Origin: a virus
Direction: 5' to 3' (one strand)
DNA: 64,000 bases
IMG/VR virus record: IMGVR_UViG_3300044733_003647
Span: 62,001-126,000 of that record
In this document: positions 55,171 to 62,258 of the stretch, piece by piece
Numbering within the stretch: the stretch's first letter is position 1
Layout of the letters: each line of letters opens with the position of its first letter
The notes under the pieces: generated by a model
What the model saw: only the letters and a program-made list of their open reading frames with translations
Database searches by the model: none
Told to the model about the DNA's origin: nothing
Made by a program: the position numbers and the translations under genes

Positions 55171-56106
55171 ATGAACGAACACATGTTGTGGGTGGAGAAG
55201 TATCGTCCTAAGACCATCGAGGAATGTATTCTTCCTGATGCACTCAAAAAGACATTTCAGGACTTTGTAAATCAGAAGAAGATTCCCAACCTTCTTTTGT
55301 CAGGCACCGCAGGTGTCGGTAAAACCACCGTTGCAAGAGCCCTCTGTGAAGAGATTGGATGCGATTACATCATCATCAACGGTTCTGATGAGTCTGGTAT
55401 CGATGTTCTGCGGAACAAAATCAAGAACTATGCGTCCTCAATGTCCTTATCTGGTGGACGCAAAGTTGTTATTCTAGACGAAGCGGACTATCTAAATCCA
55501 AATTCGACGCAACCTGCGCTGCGTGGTGCAATCGAAGAGTTTGCTTCTAACTGCTCGTTTATCTTTACTTGCAATTACAAGAATCGGATTATCGATCCTA
55601 TTCATTCTCGTTGCACAGTAATCGACTTTAAAGCTAATGGCAGCAAAGCCAAGATGGCATCACAGTTCTTTAAACGTGTTGAAAATATCCTTCAGACTGA
55701 AGATATCACTTACGAAAAAGAAGTTGTTGCATCCGTTATCACTAAACACTTTCCAGACAATCGTAGAATTCTGAACGAACTTCAGAGATATGCTGCTGGC
55801 GGTACTATCGATAAAGGTATTCTGGCATCAGTTTCTGAAATTCGTATTACTGAACTTATCACTGCACTCAAAGACAAAGACTTTGCATCGTGCCGTAAGT
55901 GGGTCACAAACAACCTGGACAATGATCCGACACGCATTTTCAGAAACATCTATGATGGTTTGTATGGTGTTCTAGAAGCAAACTCTGTGCCACAGATGGT
56001 TGTGATTCTGGCGAAATACCAATATCAAGCCGCATTTGTTGCAGACCATGAGATTAATCTGATCGCATGTCTGACTGAAATCATGGTTGAGTGTCAGTTC
56101 AAATGA
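55171..56106 (+). CDS. 44: Clamp loader large subunit gp44
   Basis: A 311-residue AAA+ ATPase with Walker A GTAGVGKT (45-52) and Walker B VVILDEAD (99-106). The SRC motif appears as HSRC. With gp62 it loads gp45. The stop overlaps the gp62 start (ATGA-type). Confidence 0.9.
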   Translation: MNEHMLWVEKYRPKTIEECILPDALKKTFQDFVNQKKIPNLLLSGTAGVGKTTVARALCEEIGCDYIIINGSDESGIDVLRNKIKNYASSMSLSGGRKVVILDEADYLNPNSTQPALRGAIEEFASNCSFIFTCNYKNRIIDPIHSRCTVIDFKANGSKAKMASQFFKRVENILQTEDITYEKEVVASVITKHFPDNRRILNELQRYAAGGTIDKGILASVSEIRITELITALKDKDFASCRKWVTNNLDNDPTRIFRNIYDGLYGVLEANSVPQMVVILAKYQYQAAFVADHEINLIACLTEIMVECQFK

Positions 56107-56471
56107 GTCCGTTCGATTATGTGGATCTGATTCTTCAAAAGAAGAAGGCAGAAGATGAACTGGATTTCAAGGATTACGCACCCTTTATTGTTAATCGGTC
56201 TTTGTCATATCATCTAGATTGCGTACTGTATGCAAGTGAAATGAATCTTTGGCCAGGTATCGACAAAGACATGCAATACCAGTATTTTCTAAATAACATT
56301 AGACCCATGAAGCGCAAGTTCGCTCCGTGGCAAAAGTCTAAAAAAGATGAGAATATTGATTGCGTAAAAACCTACTTTGGGTATTCGAATCAAAAAGCCA
56401 AAGAGGCTTTGCGTATTCTCACCGATGAACAAATCTCTGAAATAAGAATAAAAACAGATAAGGGTGGGTGA
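56103..56471 (+). CDS. 62: Clamp loader small subunit gp62
   Basis: A 122-residue protein from ATG 56103 (SPFDYVDLILQKKKAEDELDFKDYAPFIVNRSLSYHLD), a pattern shared by T4-type gp62. It is shorter than the T4 protein, as in other aquatic relatives. Order gp45, gp44, gp62, regA is as in T4. Confidence 0.82.
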   Translation: MSPFDYVDLILQKKKAEDELDFKDYAPFIVNRSLSYHLDCVLYASEMNLWPGIDKDMQYQYFLNNIRPMKRKFAPWQKSKKDENIDCVKTYFGYSNQKAKEALRILTDEQISEIRIKTDKGG

Positions 56472-56472
56472 A

Positions 56473-56880
56473 ATGAATGACGTTAGGAATTTGGTAGAAG
56501 TAACTTTAAAAGAAAAAGATGATTTTCTAAAGGTGCGTGAAACACTTACCCGTATCGGTGTTGCATCTAAAAAAGACAAAACTCTTTATCAATCTTGCCA
56601 CATTCTGCACAAACGTGGGCAGTACTATGTGGTACATTTCAAAGAATTATTTGCTCTAGACGGAAAAGAAACCGATATTACCGACAATGACCTATCTCGC
56701 AGAAATGCGATTGTTAACTTGTTGGAAGATTGGGGTCTTTTAAAAATTGTCAACAAAGAGCAAACAAAAACTCCAGAACCTATCTTCCTTTCTCAGGTGA
56801 AGATCATTTCACATAAAGAAAAAGATGAGTGGCAACTGGTACCGAAATACAATATCGGTAAACGTTCAAATAATTCTTGA
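56473..56880 (+). CDS. regA: Translational repressor RegA
   Basis: A 135-residue protein from ATG 56473. DFLKVRETLTRIGVASKKDKTLYQSCHILHKRGQYYVVHFKELF and LLEDWGLLKIV closely follow T4 RegA. It binds initiation regions of early mRNAs to shut off translation. The -35 box of the next promoter overlaps its stop codon. The DNA polymerase gene that follows regA in T4 is absent here. Confidence 0.88.
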   Translation: MNDVRNLVEVTLKEKDDFLKVRETLTRIGVASKKDKTLYQSCHILHKRGQYYVVHFKELFALDGKETDITDNDLSRRNAIVNLLEDWGLLKIVNKEQTKTPEPIFLSQVKIISHKEKDEWQLVPKYNIGKRSNNS

Positions 56881-56905
56881 CATCCAATATAAATAATTGT
56901 ATAAT
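56877..56905 (+). promoter_or_regulatory. Consensus sigma-70 promoter TTGACA-N17-TATAAT
   Basis: Perfect -35 (56877-56882) and -10 (56900-56905) hexamers with a 17-base spacer. Predicted start near 56912, at the beginning of a structured noncoding RNA. Confidence 0.88.
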
Positions 56906-56911
56906 CCTAGT

Positions 56912-57102
56912 CCCATCGGGATGGGAAACTACCATGCCTGTGAAGGGTAGTAAAAGAACCACAGGTGCCAATTCTGCCCACCTTAGGGCCTGTTTGTCGC
57001 TACGGTAAAAGGCGTCCGTGTAATTACACCTCTGACACGAAAGTTCAGACCAGTATAAGGTAAGCTGGATTAACCGCAACGCCTTCGGGGTTGCAATTTT
57101 TT
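56912..57102 (+). ncRNA. Novel structured RNA of about 190 nt
   Basis: Bounded by a consensus promoter and a terminator. Visible hairpins include CCCATC/GATGGG near 56911-56925, CTACC/GGGTAG, GCCC/GGGC, TCTGA/TTCAGA and CCAG/CTGG. It is GC-richer than neighbouring genes. A 24-codon frame (56934-57008) lacks a convincing ribosome-binding site. I do not recognise the RNA family. It could be a stand-alone RNA or the attenuated leader of the Hsp20 gene 24 bases further on. Confidence 0.6.
57076..57102 (+). terminator. Terminator of the structured RNA
   Basis: GCAAC-(G)-CC pairs with GGGTTGC around a TTCG loop and is followed by six T residues. Confidence 0.8.
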
Positions 57103-57126
57103 GTACTCGCTTAATAGGAGAACTAT

Positions 57127-57588
57127 ATGACATACGTAAAAGATGTGTTCGGCAAAGACCTTTTCGACTTCCACAAATTTGACCCTTTCGCTGTTGGTTA
57201 CGACAAGATGTTCGATGACCTGCAAGAAATGGCAAAGAATGTGACTAAGGCTATTCCTTCTTATCCCCCATATAACATTCGCCAAGTCAAAGATAACAAA
57301 TGGGTTATCGAACTGGCAGTTGCAGGTTTTGCAAAATCTGATATTGAGGTAACTCTAGAAGGTAATAAATTGGTTATCAAAGGCGCAACACAGGACAATG
57401 AGCCTGAAGAAGGTACATTCCTACACAAAGGCATTGCTACTCGCAATTTCACCCGCGAATTCAAACTTGCGGACAAAATCGAAATTGAAAATGCGGAACT
57501 TACCAATGGTATGTTAAAGATTTGGTTGGAAAACCTAGTCAAAACACAAGACATGGTCAAGAAAATTTCCGTGAAAAGTAAAGAATAA
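57127..57588 (+). CDS. Hsp20 small heat-shock protein
   Basis: A 153-residue protein. A central alpha-crystallin domain is visible (YPPYNIRQVKDNKWVIELAVAGFAKSDIEVTLEGNKLVIKG, then ATRNFTREFKLAD-IEIENAELTNGMLKIWLE). Small heat-shock proteins hold unfolded proteins, and phage copies are common in aquatic T4-like genomes. It is preceded by a structured RNA with terminator, so its transcription may depend on read-through. Confidence 0.88.
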   Translation: MTYVKDVFGKDLFDFHKFDPFAVGYDKMFDDLQEMAKNVTKAIPSYPPYNIRQVKDNKWVIELAVAGFAKSDIEVTLEGNKLVIKGATQDNEPEEGTFLHKGIATRNFTREFKLADKIEIENAELTNGMLKIWLENLVKTQDMVKKISVKSKE

Positions 57589-57589
57589 A

Positions 57590-57676
57590 ATGATTAGAAA
57601 ATTATTCGAAGCTTTTTTGGAAGCAATTCAAAATCTTAAAAAATATAAATCTGGACCAAGTATAAAAGGTAGTTAA
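57590..57676 (+). CDS. Micro-ORF of 28 residues after Hsp20
   Basis: ATG lies one base after the Hsp20 stop. The product (MIRKLFEAFLEAIQNLKKYK...) could form one amphipathic helix followed by a short tail ending KGS. No separate ribosome-binding site; translation would rely on coupling. Tentative. Confidence 0.35.
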   Translation: MIRKLFEAFLEAIQNLKKYKSGPSIKGS

Positions 57677-57689
57677 TACCAAAACCAAA

Positions 57690-57712
57690 TGGAGGGCTTG
57701 ACAGGCCCTCCA
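57690..57712 (+). terminator. Hairpin with TTGACA in its loop
   Basis: TGGAGGGC (57690-57697) pairs with GCCCTCCA (57705-57712). The 7-base loop, TTGACAG, is the -35 box of the next promoter. The T-rich tract CTTTATTG follows, so the hairpin is a plausible terminator for the Hsp20 unit. Confidence 0.6.
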
Positions 57713-57726
57713 CTTTATTGTATAAT
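57698..57726 (+). promoter_or_regulatory. Consensus sigma-70 promoter, leaderless output
   Basis: TTGACA (57698-57703), 17 bases, TATAAT (57721-57726). The expected start is about 57733, exactly the ATG of the next gene, which has no Shine-Dalgarno. Confidence 0.8.
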
Positions 57727-57732
57727 TTTATT

Positions 57733-57930
57733 ATGAAAACGCAAAAAAAATCTATTCTCAAAAAAGTCCGTGTGAAAATCTCAAATGAGGAGTTCTACAC
57801 GTTCTCTGATTGGCCATCAAAGGAAATTGATGGTGTGGAATTTATTGCCGTGAATAAACGTCTTCCAGCAGGTAATCAAACACAACTAATCCATTGGTTG
57901 CGTAAAGATAGCGTAGAATATATCAAATAA
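57733..57930 (+). CDS. Small unknown protein, probably leaderless mRNA
   Basis: A 65-residue basic protein (MKTQKKSILKKVRVKISNEEFYTFSDWPSKEIDGVEFIAVNK...). Beta strands are likely; no known motif. The promoter -10 ends six bases before this ATG, so the mRNA should begin at or next to the start codon. The transcript would continue into the tRNA at 57936. Confidence 0.6.
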   Translation: MKTQKKSILKKVRVKISNEEFYTFSDWPSKEIDGVEFIAVNKRLPAGNQTQLIHWLRKDSVEYIK

Positions 57931-57935
57931 TATTT

Positions 57936-58011
<76 letters not shown>

Positions 58012-58029
58012 TTTTAAAAAAGGAAAAAC

Positions 58030-58479
58030 ATGTCTACCACAATAAAAAACTTAGAGAGTGCATTGGCTGGTGAGTCAATGGCACATATTAAATATCGCTA
58101 TTTCGCCAAGATTGCCCAAGATGAAGGTTTTGAGGACATTGCTAAACATTTTTGGCATACCGCAGACCAAGAACTTCTACATGCATGGGGTCACCTTGAG
58201 TTGTTGATTGGTAAGCCTTCCACTAAAGAATGTTTGGAGAAAGCAATTGAAGGTGAAACGTATGAATTCACCACAATGTATCCAGATTTTCAACGTGCAG
58301 CTGAACTTGAAGGTGATCTTACCGCCTCAATGGAAGCAAAAGTACAAATTGAAGAATCTAAAGAACACGCCGAACAATTTAAAAAGGTTCTTGAATTGGC
58401 AGAGAAACGTTTCGCTGCACTTGCTAAGGTCGAGAAACGCCACGCAGAAGCATATCAACAAAAACTAGGAGAACTATAA
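58030..58479 (+). CDS. Rubrerythrin-like di-iron protein
   Basis: A 149-residue protein consisting only of the ferritin-like four-helix bundle. GESMAH near residue 15 and DQELLHAWGH (E48, H51) supply one half of the di-iron site; EGETYEF and the later E/H-containing helices supply the rest. Rubrerythrins reduce peroxide using electrons from rubredoxin. The usual C-terminal rubredoxin domain is missing but is encoded separately by the next gene, with one-base overlap. Possible role: peroxide defence during infection. Confidence 0.8.
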   Translation: MSTTIKNLESALAGESMAHIKYRYFAKIAQDEGFEDIAKHFWHTADQELLHAWGHLELLIGKPSTKECLEKAIEGETYEFTTMYPDFQRAAELEGDLTASMEAKVQIEESKEHAEQFKKVLELAEKRFAALAKVEKRHAEAYQQKLGEL

Positions 58480-58610
58480 TGAGTGAGAAAGTATATGTTT
58501 GTATCGTTTGTGGTCACACATTGTCTGAAGCAGATTATTTGAGTCTGCCAGATTCAGTTAATTGTCCCGAGTGTGGTGTTTCTAAAGAAGATTATGTTTT
58601 GATGGAGTAA
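58479..58610 (+). CDS. Rubredoxin (43 aa)
   Basis: A short protein with the rubredoxin iron site: CIVCG (C8, C11) and CPECG (C29, C32), each CxxCG. It starts in the rubrerythrin stop codon (TAATG), so the two are co-translated and probably form an electron-donor pair. Full-length rubredoxins are about 52 residues, so this is a compact version like the C-terminal domain of rubrerythrin. Confidence 0.8.
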   Translation: MSEKVYVCIVCGHTLSEADYLSLPDSVNCPECGVSKEDYVLME

Positions 58611-58613
58611 TTT

Positions 58614-59024
58614 ATGGACTGCATGGTTATTGGTGATAGCATTGCGGTTGGTACAGCAATGTACCGACCAGAATGTGTTAGTTATTCGCGTGGTGGTTGG
58701 AATACTTGGCAGTGGAATAGAGATTATCTTTCTATGGCATCAAGTAAATCTTATAAGACAGTGATTATTAGTTTGGGTGCTAATGACCATGCAGGCGTAA
58801 AAACTGAGCAAGAACTCCGCAAAATGCGTCAAAACATTAAAGCGGATAGAGTTTTTTGGATTAGTCCAGGTATGGAACGCAAGCCTGTACCTCAAACTGC
58901 AATCGAAAAAATTGCAAAAGAATATGGTGATTTTGTTTTACCTAGACCTAAAGATCATATGAGTACTGATGGAATTCATCCTACAGGTAAAGGTTATAAA
59001 ATTCTGGCAGAACAATCTAGATGA
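58614..59024 (+). CDS. SGNH-family hydrolase
   Basis: A 136-residue protein with the GDS block (G7-D8-S9), GxND (55-58) and D119-x-x-H122 (DGIHP), giving the Ser-His-Asp triad and oxyanion Gly/Asn of SGNH esterases/lipases. No signal peptide. It is smaller than most SGNH enzymes, a minimal phage form. It may deacylate a cell-surface glycan or lipid. Confidence 0.75.
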   Translation: MDCMVIGDSIAVGTAMYRPECVSYSRGGWNTWQWNRDYLSMASSKSYKTVIISLGANDHAGVKTEQELRKMRQNIKADRVFWISPGMERKPVPQTAIEKIAKEYGDFVLPRPKDHMSTDGIHPTGKGYKILAEQSR

Positions 59025-59036
59025 ATACGAAGTTCC

Positions 59037-59531
59037 TTAAGTTTTTGTAAAGATTAGCCACATAAATTTAATAAAGGCAATTAAAATAAACAATCCAATC
59101 AAAGAAACAACTATGGTTAAAAAATCTTCTGCCATTTGTTCTCTTTGTTTGGCTTTTGCTTTTATCATTTCCCTTTCAGCAGCATTTCTCTCTTTGATTA
59201 GGCGTGTTCGTTCGCGGAGCATGTCTTCCCAAACATCTCCGTTGCCACTGTATATCAACAGTTCTTTAAGTTCTTTTTCGGCATCTCTGAGTCTTTTCGA
59301 ATTCATTGCAAGTTCTAAAGCTACAGCACCTAATTCACTGTCACTTTTACCAACATTTTTTGCTTTCAGTTTAACTGAAGCTGAATGTACCGTATCGGAT
59401 GAATTGAAAAATTTTATAAACTCACCGGTTAAAGAATGAATATCTTTACCTAGAGCCATTGCTTTTTTGATATTATTAACTGACGATTGAGCCACACTAA
59501 AAGCGATGCCGATTGTTACAGGATCAATCAT
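59037..59531 (-). CDS. Membrane-anchored coiled-coil protein on the minus strand
   Basis: A 164-residue protein and the only clear minus-strand gene here. A helical, charged middle (LRDAEKELKELLIYSGNG, then LRERTRLIKERNAAEREMIKAKAKQREQ) leads to one C-terminal membrane segment (FLTIVVSLIGLFILIAFIKFMWLIF). CCTAAATA, a late-promoter-like sequence, lies just upstream on that strand. Similar proteins occur in aquatic T4-like phages and may be virion or envelope proteins. Convergent with the SGNH gene. Confidence 0.65.
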   Translation of the reverse strand: MIDPVTIGIAFSVAQSSVNNIKKAMALGKDIHSLTGEFIKFFNSSDTVHSASVKLKAKNVGKSDSELGAVALELAMNSKRLRDAEKELKELLIYSGNGDVWEDMLRERTRLIKERNAAEREMIKAKAKQREQMAEDFLTIVVSLIGLFILIAFIKFMWLIFTKT

Positions 59532-59551
59532 ATAATTATTTAGGATGTGAA

Positions 59552-60067
59552 ATGAAAGAAAAATTTATTAATGCATATATGAAAACGGCCGAGGTGTTCG
59601 CAGAACTATCCTCGGCTCGTAGACTCCATGTCGGTGCGATTGTTGTAAAAGATGATCGCATCATTTCAATTGGTTATAATGGTACTCCTTCTGGTTGGGA
59701 TAACAACTGTGAAGATAAAGAGTATATGGACCAAGGAGCTGGTGGTTGGCTCAGTCCAGAAGAAATTGAACATTCATGGCCAAACCTAGAACAACAACTT
59801 CCAAAAGAATCCAATATTTGGAAAAGATATAAGTTAACAACCAAACCTGAGGTACTTCATGCTGAAACAAATGCAATTGCAAAGTTGGCTAAAAATGGCG
59901 CTTCTTCTAATGGTGCTGTATTGTTTGTTACTCACGCTCCTTGTTTGGATTGCGCCAAGCTTGTATATCAAAGTGGCATCAATTCTGTGTATTATCGCAA
60001 CAGTTATCGTAGTGAAAGTGGCATTCAATTCTTGGAGAAAGCTGGAGTTAAAGTAGAGAAAATTTAG
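59552..60067 (+). CDS. cd: dCMP deaminase
   Basis: A 171-residue protein from ATG 59552. HAE (103-105) and PCLDC (130-134) form the zinc site and catalytic Glu of the cytidine/deoxycytidylate deaminase family. It converts dCMP to dUMP for thymidylate synthesis, as T4 gene cd does. The insert between residues 50 and 95 is typical of the longer phage enzymes. Confidence 0.88.
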   Translation: MKEKFINAYMKTAEVFAELSSARRLHVGAIVVKDDRIISIGYNGTPSGWDNNCEDKEYMDQGAGGWLSPEEIEHSWPNLEQQLPKESNIWKRYKLTTKPEVLHAETNAIAKLAKNGASSNGAVLFVTHAPCLDCAKLVYQSGINSVYYRNSYRSESGIQFLEKAGVKVEKI

Positions 60068-60069
60068 TT

Positions 60070-60077
60070 GATAAATA
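60070..60077 (+). promoter_or_regulatory. Possible late promoter GATAAATA
   Basis: Matches NATAAATA, 38 bases before the metallopeptidase gene at 60116. Confidence 0.4.
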
Positions 60078-60115
60078 TATGTGGGTAATAGTGTCTCAAA
60101 AATGGAGATTCTTTG

Positions 60116-60622
60116 ATGCAGGTACGTATACTTAACTGTCCAGATAAAGACTTCAGACCTTTCGTTGAGAGAGCTGCCGTTTTTTACGCCAAAGAACTTA
60201 TACCAAATACCAGAATTCGAAATAATTGCCTAACAGAAATACATTTCGATACTAAATTAGATGATTATGGCTTCGCAAGTGTAGAAGATTACAATAGCAG
60301 AAAACAACCTAGACATTTTATTATCGAAATCAATCCACTTATTGGTTCCAGAAGAATACTTGAAACACTTGCACATGAAATGGTACACGTGAAACAGTAC
60401 ATTTTTGGTGAAACCAATGATACATTAACCAAATGGCGTAATAAAAAATTAGATCCTGATAAAATAGATTATTGGGTACAGCCTTGGGAAATAGATGCGT
60501 ATGGCAGAGAAACAGGTTTATTAACCAAGTTTGCGATATCAGAACTTCTATGGGAAGTATTTGACGACTTTGTTGACCCTTCTGGCCCAATACAAGAAAA
60601 ACCAATTGCCTGGAAAAGATAA
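60116..60622 (+). CDS. SprT-like zinc metallopeptidase
   Basis: A 168-residue protein; ATG 60116 preferred over TTG 60113. HEMVH (87-91) is a zinc-protease HExxH in a TLAHEMVHVKQ helix, with W-x-x-PWEIDAYGRE further on holding the likely third ligand. SprT/Spartan-type proteases degrade DNA-bound proteins; other phage HExxH proteins are uncharacterised. Family placement is approximate. Confidence 0.65.
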   Translation: MQVRILNCPDKDFRPFVERAAVFYAKELIPNTRIRNNCLTEIHFDTKLDDYGFASVEDYNSRKQPRHFIIEINPLIGSRRILETLAHEMVHVKQYIFGETNDTLTKWRNKKLDPDKIDYWVQPWEIDAYGRETGLLTKFAISELLWEVFDDFVDPSGPIQEKPIAWKR

Positions 60623-61167
60623 TGTCACACAAAGCACAATTAAATTTTGTTAATCGATTAAAAGAAAATAAACCTAATTTTTTTAATAATGCAAAAATTA
60701 TTGAAATTGGAAGTTTGGATATTAATGGAACAATTAGAAGTTTTTTTGAAAATTGTGATTATGTTGGTGTCGATGTTGGGCCGGGAAAAGGAGTCGATTT
60801 GGTTTGTGAAGGTCAAAAAGTAGATCATCCAGACAACACTTATGATGTTTCTTGTTCTTGTAATTGTTTCGAACATAATCCATATTGGGTTGAAACATTT
60901 AGAAATATGTTTAGATTAACAAAAAGTGGTGGACTAATTTTTGTTTCTGTTCCTACCACGGGAAGACCGCCTCATGGTACACATGAAATTTCTCCGGAAG
61001 ATAGTCCATTAACAATAAGCATTGGTTGGAATTACTATAAAAATTTAACCGAAAAAGACTTTACTGATAATTTTAATTTAAATGAAATGTTTAGTGAATT
61101 TAAATTTGAAGAATACCATGAAGAAAATAGTGAACATGATTTATACTTTTTTGGTATTAAAAAATAA
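60622..61167 (+). CDS. SAM-dependent methyltransferase
   Basis: A 181-residue class I methyltransferase. AKIIEIGSLDINGTIRSFF is motif I, YVGVDVGPGKGVDLV motif II, and the YDVSCSCNCFEHNPYW stretch corresponds to the post-II acidic region of the type 11 family. It may act on a surface sugar or small molecule. It overlaps the preceding stop by one base and is the last gene before the RNA-rich region. Confidence 0.7.
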   Translation: MSHKAQLNFVNRLKENKPNFFNNAKIIEIGSLDINGTIRSFFENCDYVGVDVGPGKGVDLVCEGQKVDHPDNTYDVSCSCNCFEHNPYWVETFRNMFRLTKSGGLIFVSVPTTGRPPHGTHEISPEDSPLTISIGWNYYKNLTEKDFTDNFNLNEMFSEFKFEEYHEENSEHDLYFFGIKK

Positions 61168-61181
61168 TTTTTAAAAACCGC

Positions 61182-61210
61182 TTGACAAACAAACAAAACG
61201 CCTATATAAT
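61182..61210 (+). promoter_or_regulatory. Consensus sigma-70 promoter TTGACA-N17-TATAAT
   Basis: Perfect hexamers at 61182-61187 and 61205-61210. It drives a short unit of about 190 bases that ends in the terminator at 61380. Confidence 0.88.
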
Positions 61211-61241
61211 ACAAACATTGTTAAATTTTTTAGGAAGAATC

Positions 61242-61346
61242 GTGTCTCTCATACATAAACCCTTTAGTTTGCAGCCAGAGTATCGCACAATTAATTGTGC
61301 CGATGCGTCATGGCCGACCGGGTTTTGTGTAGAAAAGGATTGTTAA
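61242..61346 (+). CDS. 34-residue small protein
   Basis: A GTG start with an AGGAAG Shine-Dalgarno at ideal distance, directly downstream of a consensus promoter. The product begins MSLIHKPFSLQPEYR and ends FCVEKDC, with three cysteines (two in the last seven residues). No known family. A palindromic hairpin (GCACAATTAATTGTGC) lies inside the frame, so the unit could instead be a regulatory RNA. Confidence 0.45.
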   Translation: MSLIHKPFSLQPEYRTINCADASWPTGFCVEKDC

Positions 61347-61379
61347 GAACTAAGTTCTAAAAAAGACTCCAAACACAAG

Positions 61380-61409
61380 ACCCTTAGACTAAAACTCTAA
61401 GGGTTTTTT
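61380..61409 (+). terminator. Rho-independent terminator
   Basis: A perfect 9-bp stem ACCCTTAGA/TCTAAGGGT with a 7-base loop, then TTTTT. Closes the small-peptide unit. Confidence 0.88.
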
Positions 61410-61439
61410 GTTTGGTGTTGCGATAAAACAACACACTGG

Positions 61440-61468
61440 TTGACAGGTCATTGAATCTGTCATACAAT
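61440..61468 (+). promoter_or_regulatory. tRNA-unit promoter 1, TTGACA-N17-TACAAT
   Basis: Perfect -35 (61440-61445), 17-base spacer, one-mismatch -10 (61463-61468). Followed within ten bases by a boxA-like sequence and then tRNA-Gln. Confidence 0.82.
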
Positions 61469-61474
61469 ACACTT

Positions 61475-61491
61475 TGTTCTTTAAAAATTTA
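61475..61491 (+). promoter_or_regulatory. boxA-like antitermination site 1
   Basis: TGTTCTTTAAAAATTTA resembles the boxA of bacterial rRNA leaders (TGCTCTTTAACA in E. coli), which recruits NusB and S10. An identical 17-base copy precedes the second tRNA unit. Confidence 0.6.
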
Positions 61492-61505
61492 TAGAGTTAT
61501 TTTGA

Positions 61506-61579
61506 TCCCGGATTGTGTAGTGGTAGCACAGCAGACTTTGACTCTGTTAGTATAAGTTCGATTCTTATTCCGGGTGCCA
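61506..61579 (+). tRNA. tRNA-Gln (UUG)
   Basis: Anticodon loop CTTTGAC, D arm GTGT/CACA type, T-loop TTCGATT, and encoded GCCA. The first base is T with a weak 1-72 pair, as in bacterial tRNA-Gln. Confidence 0.85.
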
Positions 61580-61784
61580 TAAGTATGATAATTAAGTTGT
61601 CGGATGTGTGAAAGCAAGAGCCTCGAAATTCTTGTAAGTTGGACCTAATTAGTCTAGTAGCAAACAAGTAACACTATCACTGACGGATCCTAAGAGTAGA
61701 AATACTCATAAGCACAGGCGCTGATAAATTGTGCATAATGCTTCCAATGTTGTGATGGAAGAACTTAATTATCATTCTTATGGC
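61576..61784 (+). ncRNA. Stalk RNA A, closed by a 23-bp inverted repeat
   Basis: Bases 61576-61598 and 61762-61784 are complementary at 22 of 23 positions (single T-T mismatch), with one more pair possible outside. The left arm begins with the 3' GCCA of tRNA-Gln. The loop of about 160 bases is itself structured (for example AGAGTA/TACTCA and CTTCCA/TGGAAG). No open frame fits. Ends four bases before the ribosome-binding site of the next gene. Function unknown. Confidence 0.6.
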
Positions 61785-61798
61785 AAAGGAGATATGCA

Positions 61799-62257
61799 AT
61801 GAAAAAAATTGTATTGTCTATATTATTGTCTTTACCTTTATTTGCTCATGCATGTAAAGGTTATGTGATAGGATTTAAAGGTTTGAATGATTCATTTAAT
61901 TCTGTTGCATTTCAGAAATACTCAAATCGTTTAGGTTATTGTGGTAAATCTTTTTCTTGGTTTCAAGATAGAGAAGCATTACAATACATTCAAACACTAA
62001 AGAAACCTTATCGCCTTTATGGTTTCAGTAGAGGCGCACAGACAGTTTCAGATGTGTTAAAACAAACGAAAAGAAAACCTGAGTATGTCGTGACCATTGG
62101 TGCTTACAAAACTGCGAATGTTAATTTTGATGAGTACGATATACGTTATGATAATTTTTTTGACCATTCTGGAGTAGGTCAGAAAAGCCCAGGAGTATTT
62201 TTCAATGTGTCTCATGCAGACATAGAGAAAGAAGTTAGTGAATTTATAATAGAATAA
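61799..62257 (+). CDS. Secreted alpha/beta-hydrolase-like protein
   Basis: A 152-residue protein. The N-terminal MKKIVLSILLSLPLFAHA is a classic signal peptide with an AHA cleavage site, followed by C19. GFSRG (75-79) is a nucleophile-elbow GxSxG with S77. H139 near the C-terminus (NVSHAD) could be the catalytic base. It is shorter than usual alpha/beta-hydrolases. Excellent AAAGGAG site. The gene is embedded between tRNA genes, stopping one base before tRNA-Ser. Could act on envelope lipids or an exported substrate. Confidence 0.6.
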   Translation: MKKIVLSILLSLPLFAHACKGYVIGFKGLNDSFNSVAFQKYSNRLGYCGKSFSWFQDREALQYIQTLKKPYRLYGFSRGAQTVSDVLKQTKRKPEYVVTIGAYKTANVNFDEYDIRYDNFFDHSGVGQKSPGVFFNVSHADIEKEVSEFIIE

Positions 62258-62258
62258 T

